Source of the DNA: Roseococcus sp. SDR | GTDB lineage: Bacteria > Pseudomonadota > Alphaproteobacteria > Acetobacterales > Acetobacteraceae | Reading direction: 5' to 3' | Length of the DNA stretch: 64,000 nt | Assembly (NCBI RefSeq): GCF_019083995.1 | Contig: NZ_JAHRCU010000007.1 | Span: forward strand, 152,381-216,380 | Part shown: in pieces, positions 48,087 through 56,032 of the stretch | Layout of the letters: each line of letters begins with the position of its first letter | Position numbering within the stretch: the stretch's first letter is position 1 | The notes under the pieces: generated by a model | What the model was told of the DNA's origin: nothing | The model's database searches: none | Seen by the model: the letters and a program-made list of their open reading frames with translations, nothing else | Position numbers and translations under genes: made by a program

Positions 48087-49237
48087 GCTTGCACCGTGGG
48101 AATGCGCGCGGCCGGGGGCGTGTTGCGGCTGCGCATGGTCTTCACCTCGCCATCCACCATGACCATGCCGATGCCCGGCAACTCGCCGAAGGTGAAGGCC
48201 TCGTCGGCATCACGGCCCGCGCCGCCGATCGGCGCATCGAGGAAGACGAGGTCCGCCGCGGCGCCCGGCTTGATCACGCCGGCCTGGATGTTGCGCCAGC
48301 GTGCCGTGTTGCCGCCCGCGGCCGCGATGGCGATGGCGGGGTCGAGCCCGCCCAGCGAACAGAGCAGCGAGATGGTGCGCATCACACCGAGCGGCTGCAC
48401 GCCGGAGCCCGCCGGGCTGTCCGTGCCCAGCACCAGGCGGTCCAGCCGGCCCATCTCGGTCAGCACCTTCAGCGCATGGATGGCATTGCGCGGATTGCCG
48501 TTGTGCACGATCTCGATCGCGCGCTTGGTGCCCGCGATCACCTTGGTGAGTTCGGCGGCGGGCAGCGAGGTCGGGCCGCCATTGATATGGGCCACGATGT
48601 CGGCATCGGCGGCGATCACCACCTCGGCCTGCATGAGGTTGGAGCCGGCGATGGAAGGCCCGCCGCAATGGATCATGGCGTTCAGGCCCGCCTTGCGCGC
48701 CCAGCCCATGGTCTCCACGACTTCGCCCGCTTCCTTCAGCGTGCCGAGGCCGATCTCGCCCAGCAGCGTGACGCCGCCGGCGGCCATCTCCTGGTAGTCG
48801 GATTCGCGAAAGCCGCGCTCGGGCACGGGGGCACCGGCGAGCACACGGGCGCCCATCGGGCGGAAGGCGGCGAAGCAGCGCTGGGCGGCGATGGCCAGCG
48901 CCTTGACGCCCACCGCATCCTTGGGGCGGCCGGGGAGATGCACCTCGCCCGCCGAGATCAGCGTGGTGGTGCCGCCATGCACCATGGCCTCGATGAAGCC
49001 GAGCTGGTTCTGCCGCGGCGTCCAGTCGCCGAAAGCGGGGTGGACGTGGTTGTCGATCAGCCCGGGCATGACGGCGCAGCCCTGCGCGTCGATGATCGTA
49101 TCGGCCTCGAAATCCTTGGCGCGGCCCAGGCCCGCGATCTTTCCGCCCTCGATCAAAATCGCTTCCGCATCGAGACGCGGTTGCGCAATATCGCCGGAAA
49201 AAATCAGGCCAAGGCCTTTGATGAGTATGCGCGCCAT
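48083..49237 (-). CDS. Enamidase-like amidohydrolase
   Basis: A 384-residue metal-dependent amidohydrolase. It has VMPGLIDNHVHP (metal-binding His-x-His), a histidine in IHCGG, one in HINGG, and an Asp in VLGTDSPAGSGVQPLGVMRT. This arrangement and the late motif resemble the enamidase that opens 6-oxo-tetrahydronicotinate in the fermentative nicotinate pathway; other amidohydrolases (imidazolonepropionase-like) are alternatives. AGGGGAG (49250-49244) gives a good ribosome site for ATG 49237. It is the first gene of the leftward operon. Confidence 0.8.
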   Translation of the reverse strand: MARILIKGLGLIFSGDIAQPRLDAEAILIEGGKIAGLGRAKDFEADTIIDAQGCAVMPGLIDNHVHPAFGDWTPRQNQLGFIEAMVHGGTTTLISAGEVHLPGRPKDAVGVKALAIAAQRCFAAFRPMGARVLAGAPVPERGFRESDYQEMAAGGVTLLGEIGLGTLKEAGEVVETMGWARKAGLNAMIHCGGPSIAGSNLMQAEVVIAADADIVAHINGGPTSLPAAELTKVIAGTKRAIEIVHNGNPRNAIHALKVLTEMGRLDRLVLGTDSPAGSGVQPLGVMRTISLLCSLGGLDPAIAIAAAGGNTARWRNIQAGVIKPGAAADLVFLDAPIGGAGRDADEAFTFGELPGIGMVMVDGEVKTMRSRNTPPAARIPTVQA

Positions 49238-49307
49238 CGCTGGCTCCCCTAAACTGTGACAGCAGGTTAATGGGCGTCGCAGCATCGCGCCAAGTGGGAG
49301 ACCGGGT
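49238..49307. promoter_or_regulatory. 70-base divergent promoter region of the catabolic cluster
   Basis: The only gap between the leftward and rightward catabolic operons. It holds the ribosome sites of both first genes (AGGGGAG leftward; GGGAG near 49296-49300 rightward). The AT-richer CTAAACTGTGACAG and GGTTAATG motifs may supply -10 elements. No regulator gene is adjacent, and I cannot place confident -35/-10 pairs. Confidence 0.45.
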
Positions 49308-50063
49308 TTGGGTTCGTATCGAAGGCCGCATGAGTTGCCGGAGGCGCTGGACCTTCTGGCTCAGGGAAGCTGGCAGGTCATGGCGGGCGGCACGGATGTC
49401 TTTCCCGCGCGCGCCCATCGCATCGCCTGGGGAAACCCGAGCGAGGCTGATTGGCTCGACATCACCGCCATCCCCGAGCTGCGTGGCATCACGCTTAGCG
49501 GCAATTCCTGGCGGATCGGCGCCGCCACCTCCTGGGCCGCGCTGCGCGATGCGGACCTGCCCGCGGGCTTCGATGCGCTGCGCGAGGCGGCGCGCCAGGT
49601 GGGCGGGCGCCAGGTGCAGGCGCGCGGCACGATCGGCGGCAATCTCTGCAACGCCTCGCCGGCGGCCGATGGCGTGCCGCCGCTGCTGGTGCTGGATGCG
49701 GAAGTGGAGCTGGCCAGCACGCGCGGCCGCCGCCGGTTGAAGCTCGGCGAATTCATCCTGGGCAATCGCCGCACGGCGCGCGCGGCGGATGAATTGCTGG
49801 TGGCGCTGCATGTGCCGGCGGCGCGGGCGGAAGCGCGCTCGGTGTTTCTCAAGCTCGGCGCGCGGTCGCATCTGGTGATCTCCATCGCCATGGTCGCCGC
49901 CGATGCGGAAGGCCGCGTCGCGGTCGGCGCCTGTTCGGAGGTGGCGCGGCTCTGGGATGGCACGCCGCTGGCACCCATGGATGATGTGCGGGGCAGCGCG
50001 GCCTATCGCCACGCGGCGGCGGCGGAGTTGGTGGCGCGCGCGCAGGCGAGGTTGGCAGCATGA
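49308..50063 (+). CDS. Molybdenum hydroxylase FAD subunit (CoxM-like)
   Basis: A 251-residue FAD-binding subunit. It has MAGGTDVFPA (about 27), ARGTIGGNLCNASPAAD (about 106) and the C-terminal CO-dehydrogenase-flavoprotein-like domain. Translation begins at TTG 49308, the only start consistent with the family N-terminus (GSYRRPHELPEAL), after GGGAG. It overlaps the fused hydroxylase subunit by four bases. Together they form a three-domain enzyme with FAD on a separate chain. Confidence 0.9.
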   Translation: MGSYRRPHELPEALDLLAQGSWQVMAGGTDVFPARAHRIAWGNPSEADWLDITAIPELRGITLSGNSWRIGAATSWAALRDADLPAGFDALREAARQVGGRQVQARGTIGGNLCNASPAADGVPPLLVLDAEVELASTRGRRRLKLGEFILGNRRTARAADELLVALHVPAARAEARSVFLKLGARSHLVISIAMVAADAEGRVAVGACSEVARLWDGTPLAPMDDVRGSAAYRHAAAAELVARAQARLAA

Positions 50064-52711
50064 CGGCGCTTCTGGTGAATGGCGTGCCGCGCGAATTGGC
50101 GCTCGACGGCGGCACGCGGCTGGCGGATGCGCTGCGTGACAGCCTGGGGCTGACCGGCACAAAGCTCGGCTGCGATGCCGGCGATTGCGGCGCCTGCACC
50201 GTGCTGGTGGATGGCGCCCAGGCCTGCGCCTGCCTGACGCCGCTCGGCCAATGCGCGGGCGCGGAAGTCGAGACCATCGAGGGCATCGCCGCCACGCCGG
50301 AGGGCCAGGCGCTGATGGCGCGCTTCCATGCGCATGGGGCCGCGCAATGCGGCATCTGCACGCCGGGAATGATCGTCGCGGCCACCGAGCTGCTGCGCCG
50401 GAACCCGACGCCCTCCGAGGCGGAGGTCGAGGAAGCACTGGGCGGCGTGCTCTGCCGCTGCACCGGCTATCGCCGCATCATTGACGCGGTGCGCGGCGTG
50501 GAAGCGCAGGCCGAGACCGGCACGGTCGGCGCCCGCCTGCCGCGCGTGGATGGCGCGCCCAAGCTGGATGGCACGGAGCGCTATGGCGCGGACCTCGCAC
50601 CTGCCGATGCGCTCTGGCTGCGCGCCATCCGCAGCCCCCATGCCCATGCGCGCTTCACCATCGGCGATGTCGCGAGCTTCCTCGCCGCGCATCCGGGCAT
50701 CACGCGCGTGCTGACGGCGGCGGATGTGCCGGGCCGCAACGGCTATGGCATCTATCCGCACATCAAGGACCAGCCGGTCTTCGCGGAACACACCGCGCTG
50801 TATCGCGGCGATGCGGTGGCCGCCGTCATCGGCACGCGCGCGGCGCTGGAGGCGCTGCGCCTCGAGGCGCTGCCCATCACCTGGGAGAAGCTGGAGGCGC
50901 TGGATGACCCCCGCGCCGCGCTGAACGCGCCCGCCCTGCACGCGCAATTCCCGGACAATGTGCTGGCCGAGGGCTTCGTGCGCTCCGGCGATGTCGAGAC
51001 CGCTCTGCGCGAGGCCGCGCATGTGGTGCAGGGCGACTGGCAAACGAGCTTCGTCGAGCACGCCTATATCGAGCCCGAGGCCGGCTATGCGCGGCGAATC
51101 GGCGACCGCATCGAGGTCTGGTCCAGCACCCAGGCGCCGGCCATGGACCGTGAGGAGGTGGCCGGCGTGCTGGGCCTGCCGATGGAGGCCGTGCGGATCA
51201 TCCCTTCCGCCTGTGGCGGCGGTTTCGGCGGCAAGCTCGATGCCGGCATCCAGCCCATGCTGGCCGTCGCCGCCTGGGTGCTGGACCATCCGGTGCGCGC
51301 CATCTGGCCGCGCAGCGAGAGCATGGCCGCCAGCACCAAGCGCCACCCCGCGCGCATCACCGCGCGCGCCGGCTGCGACGCCGAGGGGCGCCTGCTCGCG
51401 CTGGATTTCGAGGGGATCTACGACACGGGCGCTTACGCCAGTTGGGGTCCGACCGTCGCCGGCCGCGTGCCGGTCCACGCCACCGGCCCCTATCGCGTGC
51501 CGAACGTGCGGGCGCGGGCACGGGCGGTGCACACGCACCAGCCGCCCTCCGGCGCGTTTCGCGGCTTCGGCGTGCCCCAGGCCGCCATCGCGCAGGAGGC
51601 GCTGTGGGACCGGCTCGCCGATGCCTGCGGGCTGGACCGGCTGGAATTCCGCATCCGCAACGCGCTGGTCGCGGGCGATGTGACGGCCACCGGACAGAAG
51701 CTCGACCACTCCGCTGGGCAGCGCCTCTGCCTGGAAGCGCTGCGGCCGGCCTGGGCGGAACTTCGCGCCAAAGCCGCCGCGCGCAACGCACGCGGCGGCG
51801 TTCTGCGGCATGGCGTGGGCGTCGCGGGCATGTGGTACGGCATCGGAAATACCGGCATGTCCAACCCCTCCGACATGCGGCTCGTGCTCGGCACCGATGG
51901 GCGCATCACCTTCTTCAACGGGGCGGTGGATATCGGGCAGGGCTCCTCCACCGTGCTGGCGCAGATCGCGGCCGAGGCCTTGGGCCTGCCCGTCGCCGCG
52001 CTGCGCCATGTGAATGGCGATACGGCGACCACGCCCGATGCCGGCAAGACCAGCGCCTCGCGCCAGACTTTCGTGAGTGGCCGCGCGGCCATGGAAGCCG
52101 CGCTCGATCTCCGCCAGAAGATCCTGCGCGGCAGCAATGGCGTGCTGGGATGGGATGGCGCGCTGACGCTGGATGGCGCGCCCTTCCGGCCTTCCGCGCC
52201 CATCGAGGGGCTGGGCCGCTTCGACCCGCCGACCGTGCCGCTGGATGCGAACGGGCAAGGCATCCCCTACGCCACCTATGGCTTCGCGGCGCAGCTTTGC
52301 GCGCTGGCGGTGGATGTGAAGCTCGGCACCATCCAGCTGCAGCGCATCGTCGCCGCGCATGATGTGGGCCGCGCCATCAACCCGACGCTGGTGGAGGGGC
52401 AGATCCATGGCGGTATCGCCCAGGGCATCGGGCTCGCGCTGATGGAGGAATACCTCCCCGGCCGCACCGAGAACCTGCATGACTACCTGATCCCCTCCTT
52501 CGGCGATGTGCCGCCGATCGAGACCATCCTGATCGAGGAGCGCGAGCCGCTCGGCCCCTATGGCGCCAAGGGCGTGGGGGAGCCCGCGCTGGTGGCGACC
52601 GCCCCCGCCATCTTCTCCGCGATCCGGGACGCGACCGGCGCTACCATCCATCGCATCCCGGCGCTGCCGCATCGCGTGCTGGAAGCCCTGAAGGAGACGG
52701 GCCGTTGGTAG
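50060..52711 (+). CDS. Fused 2Fe-2S/molybdopterin hydroxylase subunit
   Basis: An 883-residue chain joining two [2Fe-2S] domains (Cys38, 43, 46, 58 and Cys97, 100, 132, 134) to a molybdopterin domain (about 160-883). Its pocket reads GGGFGGKLDAG (about 388), with Leu instead of the purine-type Glu, then AFRGFGVPQ (about 500) and GVGEPAL with the catalytic Glu (about 840). The layout resembles aldehyde-oxidoreductase-type chains but with a separate FAD protein. Ring hydroxylation of a pyridine such as nicotinate fits the neighbours; other substrates are possible. It overlaps the next gene by 7 bases. Confidence 0.9.
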   Translation: MTALLVNGVPRELALDGGTRLADALRDSLGLTGTKLGCDAGDCGACTVLVDGAQACACLTPLGQCAGAEVETIEGIAATPEGQALMARFHAHGAAQCGICTPGMIVAATELLRRNPTPSEAEVEEALGGVLCRCTGYRRIIDAVRGVEAQAETGTVGARLPRVDGAPKLDGTERYGADLAPADALWLRAIRSPHAHARFTIGDVASFLAAHPGITRVLTAADVPGRNGYGIYPHIKDQPVFAEHTALYRGDAVAAVIGTRAALEALRLEALPITWEKLEALDDPRAALNAPALHAQFPDNVLAEGFVRSGDVETALREAAHVVQGDWQTSFVEHAYIEPEAGYARRIGDRIEVWSSTQAPAMDREEVAGVLGLPMEAVRIIPSACGGGFGGKLDAGIQPMLAVAAWVLDHPVRAIWPRSESMAASTKRHPARITARAGCDAEGRLLALDFEGIYDTGAYASWGPTVAGRVPVHATGPYRVPNVRARARAVHTHQPPSGAFRGFGVPQAAIAQEALWDRLADACGLDRLEFRIRNALVAGDVTATGQKLDHSAGQRLCLEALRPAWAELRAKAAARNARGGVLRHGVGVAGMWYGIGNTGMSNPSDMRLVLGTDGRITFFNGAVDIGQGSSTVLAQIAAEALGLPVAALRHVNGDTATTPDAGKTSASRQTFVSGRAAMEAALDLRQKILRGSNGVLGWDGALTLDGAPFRPSAPIEGLGRFDPPTVPLDANGQGIPYATYGFAAQLCALAVDVKLGTIQLQRIVAAHDVGRAINPTLVEGQIHGGIAQGIGLALMEEYLPGRTENLHDYLIPSFGDVPPIETILIEEREPLGPYGAKGVGEPALVATAPAIFSAIRDATGATIHRIPALPHRVLEALKETGRW

Positions 52712-54177
52712 ACCGCACCTCCATTTTCGGCGCCGCCGAGGCCGATGGCATCGTCCGCTGCGACGCCTGCCCCGTGCTCTGCCGCATCCGCCCCGGCCGC
52801 GCCGGCGCCTGCCATCGCTACGCGAATGAAGACGGACGCCTTGTCCGCACCGACCCCTTGGTGCTGCTGACAGAGACCGACCAGCCGCTGGTGCCCTTCC
52901 TGGAGGGCGCGGAGGATTGGAATGGCGGCATCGTCCCGCAGCCCACCTTCGTCACCGCCATCGGCGCCGGCACCACCTATCCGGACTACAAGCCCGCCCC
53001 CTTCATCGTCGCCAGCCAGCATGCGGGCGTGGACACGGTGACGGTCGTGACCGAGGGCATCTTCAGCTATTGCGGCCTCAAGGCGAAGATCGACACCGAC
53101 CGCCATCTCGGCCCCGAGGGCGCCCGCGTGATGCATGAGGGCGAGCAGATCGGCCATGTGACCACGGCCGAATATGGCTCGCAGATGCTCAGTCTTGGCG
53201 GCGTGCGGCACCTGACGGGCGGCTCCAAGCGCGAGGGCAATGTCACCTGCGCCGCCATGCTGGCGCTCTGCTCCAAGCAGGCGATCGAGGTGGAGATCGA
53301 GGGCGGCTCCAAGCTCGTGTTGCAAGCCGGTGCGGCCCCCATCGTGAACGGCGTGCCCGAGACGCGGATGCGGGTGGGTTGCGGCAGCGCGGCCGTCGGC
53401 ATCTTCGCGCAGCAATGGCAGGGCCATGTGGATGAGGTGATCGTGGTGGATGACCACATCACCGGCGTGCTGACCGAACACCAGGCGGGCAAGTGCCTGA
53501 ACATGCGCGCCTCGGGCATCCGGGTGCGCGGGCGGCGCTCCACCCCTGGCCGCTACTTCCAGGTGGCGCATCCGGGCAGCGGCTGGGGCGGCACGGATGT
53601 GACGGACCCGCTCTCGCTCATCGAAAGCATCGACCCCAAGACCGCCTGGCCCGGCCTGCGCCTGCTGCTGACCAGCACGACGGGCGAGGATTTTCTCTAT
53701 GTCGAGCTGGACGAGGCGCTGCGGCCCGTCCCCGCGCCGGTTCCGGCGGCCGTGGCGGCCACGGTGGCGCGCATCGGCGAGAATTGCGAACCGGCGCTGA
53801 CCTCCATCCTCTTCATGGCCGGCGCCGGCGGCTCGCTGCGCGCCGGCGTCACCGACAATCCGATTTTGTTGACGCGCGCCGTCCAGCGTGGCGAGGTTGT
53901 GGTCACGATGGGGGGTGCACCCTGCTACCTGTATCCGGGAGGCGGCATCACGATCATGGCGGACGTCCTGCGCCTGCCGGACAAGGCCTTCGGGCATGTG
54001 CCGACGCCCGCCCTCGTCGCGCCCCTCGAATTCACCCTGCGCGCCGATCTCTACGCCGCCATGGGCGGGCATATGGACCAGGCGCTCAGTCTCGCCGACC
54101 TGCTCGCGCAGGAGGGCGATGCCGCGCGGCGCGAGGCCTGGATGCGTGACAACCCCTGGCCGGGCGCCCCCGGATGA
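52705..54177 (+). CDS. 6-hydroxynicotinate reductase-like iron-sulfur protein
   Basis: A 490-residue protein similar to 6-hydroxynicotinate reductase, which reduces the pyridone ring to a tetrahydro compound using ferredoxin. The N-terminus has a four-cysteine cluster (Cys19, 22, 26, 36: RCDACPVLCRIRPGRAGAC), probably [4Fe-4S]. The central part contains GIFSYCGLKAKID and CGSAAVGIFAQ; a Gly-rich C-terminal part includes FMAGAGGSLRAG and GGAPCYLYPGGG. It overlaps the hydroxylase and UPF0280 genes, so all are translationally linked. I assign the family with fair confidence; the exact substrate is not determined. Confidence 0.8.
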   Translation: MVDRTSIFGAAEADGIVRCDACPVLCRIRPGRAGACHRYANEDGRLVRTDPLVLLTETDQPLVPFLEGAEDWNGGIVPQPTFVTAIGAGTTYPDYKPAPFIVASQHAGVDTVTVVTEGIFSYCGLKAKIDTDRHLGPEGARVMHEGEQIGHVTTAEYGSQMLSLGGVRHLTGGSKREGNVTCAAMLALCSKQAIEVEIEGGSKLVLQAGAAPIVNGVPETRMRVGCGSAAVGIFAQQWQGHVDEVIVVDDHITGVLTEHQAGKCLNMRASGIRVRGRRSTPGRYFQVAHPGSGWGGTDVTDPLSLIESIDPKTAWPGLRLLLTSTTGEDFLYVELDEALRPVPAPVPAAVAATVARIGENCEPALTSILFMAGAGGSLRAGVTDNPILLTRAVQRGEVVVTMGGAPCYLYPGGGITIMADVLRLPDKAFGHVPTPALVAPLEFTLRADLYAAMGGHMDQALSLADLLAQEGDAARREAWMRDNPWPGAPG

Positions 54178-55061
54178 CCCATGTCGAATGGCCCTCGCCG
54201 CGGCGTGCGCTGCTGCCCGACGGGCGGCTGCACCTGCAGGACGGGCCGATCGACCTCGTCATCGGGCTGGAGGGCGCGCGCCCCGCGGTGATCGAGGCGC
54301 GGGAGGCGGCCTGGCAGGGGCTGCATGGCGTGCTGGCCGGCCTCGCGCGCGAGTTGCCGCTGCTGCGCTCGCCCCTCATGGGCCGCATGCCGAGCTTCAC
54401 CCATCCGGTCGCCAAGCGCATGGCGGAGGCCGCCTGGCCGCACCGCATGCATTACGTGACGCCCATGGTGGCGGTGGCGGGTGCGGTGGCCGAGCATGTG
54501 CTGCGCGCCATCATCGCGGTGCCGGGCATCAGCCTCGCGCATGTGAACAATGGCGGGGACATCGCGCTGCATCTCTCGCCCGCCAGCACGCTGCGCGTCG
54601 GCCTCGTGGAGGACCCGGCGCGGCCGGAGCCGAGCGGGCTCGCCGTGATCCGCGGCGGGGATGCGGTGCGCGGCATCGCCACCTCCGGCTGGCGCGGCCG
54701 CAGCTTCAGCCGGGGCATCGCCGATGCTGTGACCGTGCTGGCCGCCCGTGCGCCGGAGGCCGATGCGGCGGCCAGCATCATCGCCAATGCGGTGGATGTG
54801 GATCACCCCTCCATCTCCCGCGCCCGCGCCTGCGAGCTGGACCCCGACAGCGACCTGCGGGACCTGCATGTGACGGTCGGCGTGGGCCCCCTGCCGGAGG
54901 CGGCGGTGGCGACGGCGCTGGATGCGGGCGAGCGCTGCGCCGAGGGGCTGCTCGCGCGCGGCCTTATCCTGGGGGCCTGCCTGAGGCTGCAGGGCCGGCT
55001 GCGGCTGGTGGGCGCGGCGGGCGTGCTGGCGGCGATGGAGCAGGCGGTCGTTCCGCCCTGA
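54174..55061 (+). CDS. UPF0280 family protein (ApbE-related)
   Basis: A 295-residue protein with the UPF0280 pattern, including HVNNGGDIALHL (about 122), which resembles the nucleotide-binding GGD segment of ApbE flavin transferases. It starts in an ATGA overlap with the reductase gene. UPF0280 has no established activity. ApbE relationship and position suggest it attaches a flavin to the reductase or a neighbouring protein; this is inference. Confidence 0.8.
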   Translation: MTHVEWPSPRRALLPDGRLHLQDGPIDLVIGLEGARPAVIEAREAAWQGLHGVLAGLARELPLLRSPLMGRMPSFTHPVAKRMAEAAWPHRMHYVTPMVAVAGAVAEHVLRAIIAVPGISLAHVNNGGDIALHLSPASTLRVGLVEDPARPEPSGLAVIRGGDAVRGIATSGWRGRSFSRGIADAVTVLAARAPEADAAASIIANAVDVDHPSISRARACELDPDSDLRDLHVTVGVGPLPEAAVATALDAGERCAEGLLARGLILGACLRLQGRLRLVGAAGVLAAMEQAVVPP

Positions 55062-55130
55062 AGCCCCCGCGCGGCACCGTTGCGCAAGCATGCCGAAGCG
55101 GCGCATCCTGCACGGATTGAGGAGGCACGC

Positions 55131-55895
55131 ATGAGCGAATTCGACCCACGGCTGCGCCGCCGTCTGCTGGTGGTGAACCTGGTGGCCCTGGGCAGCGCGG
55201 CCTCCGGCGCCGATGCCCTGGCGCAAGGCACCAAATCCGGCCCGCGCCCGCCGCAGAGCGGCCTGACCGATGCCGACCCGAACGACGTGGCCGGCAATGG
55301 CCGCGGCGGCAACGCGCCCCGGCCGAACCAGCAGGGCCGCAGCGATTCCGACCCGAGCGATCCGGCCGGCCAGGGCCGCGGTGGCGGCAGCGGGCGCGGC
55401 GTGAGCGACTCCGACCCGAATGACCCGGCGGGCCAGGGCCGCGGCGGCAGCGGGCGTGGGGTGAGCGATTCCGATCCGAACGACCCGGCAGGCCAGGGGC
55501 GTGGCGGCAACCGCGGACAGGGCCAAGGGCGGAGTGATTCCGACCCGACCGACCCGCCCGGCCAGGGCCGCGGCGGCAACCGCGGACAGGGCCAAGGGCA
55601 GAGTGATTCCGACCCGACCGACCCGCCCGGCCAGGGCCGCGGCGGCAACCGCGGGCAGGGCCAAGGGCGGGGCCAAGGGCAGGGACAGAGCGATTCCGAC
55701 CCGACCGACCCACCCGGCCAGGGCCGCGGCGGCAACCGCGGGCAGGGCCAAGGGCGAAGCGATTCCGACCCGAACGATCCGCCAGGCCAGGGCCGCGGTG
55801 GCGCACGGCCCGCACCGGCCGGGCCGAGCGACAGCGACCCGACGGACCCGCCCGGGCGCGGGCGTGGCGGCCGGCCGGAGCAGAAGGGCGCCTGA
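55131..55895 (+). CDS. Secreted tandem-repeat protein, nine D-x-D-P-x-D-P/G-rich units
   Basis: A 254-residue protein. ATG 55131 follows GAGGAGG at 5 bases. A leader (LLVVNLVALGSAASGADALAQ) suggests export. Nine units then follow (about residues 43-254) of the form SDSDP-[NST]-DP-[AP]-GQGRGG, separated by Gly/Arg/Gln-rich linkers (GQGQGR types). The regular D-x-D-x-x-D pattern may bind Ca2+; this is inference. The DNA repeats are similar, so copy number could vary. I do not recognise a characterised homologue. Confidence 0.75.
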   Translation: MSEFDPRLRRRLLVVNLVALGSAASGADALAQGTKSGPRPPQSGLTDADPNDVAGNGRGGNAPRPNQQGRSDSDPSDPAGQGRGGGSGRGVSDSDPNDPAGQGRGGSGRGVSDSDPNDPAGQGRGGNRGQGQGRSDSDPTDPPGQGRGGNRGQGQGQSDSDPTDPPGQGRGGNRGQGQGRGQGQGQSDSDPTDPPGQGRGGNRGQGQGRSDSDPNDPPGQGRGGARPAPAGPSDSDPTDPPGRGRGGRPEQKGA

Positions 55896-55903
55896 TCGCG
55901 CAG

Positions 55904-55934
55904 GGGCGGTCGGCGGAAAACCGGCCGGCCGCCC
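55904..55934 (+). terminator. Hairpin downstream of repeat protein gene
   Basis: GGGCGGTCGGCGG (55904-55916) can pair with CCGGCCGGCCGCCC (55921-55934) with one bulge or mismatch around an AAAA loop. It starts 9 bases after the stop. No T-run follows, so termination would be Rho-dependent or the stem only protects the 3' end. Confidence 0.35.
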
Positions 55935-56032
55935 ACGACCCGCGAAATTACCAGATTGTGAGACGGCGCATTCCCTGCTTCTCTCCCGCGCGGGCCAAGC
56001 CCAGTCCGTGTCTTCCAAGGAGGCTTCTGCCG

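Noticed and set aside
55260..55860. Regular direct repeats resembling a CRISPR array
   Set aside because: The repeats vary in unit length, remain in one reading frame with a signal peptide and ribosome site, and have no spacers. They encode a protein repeat.
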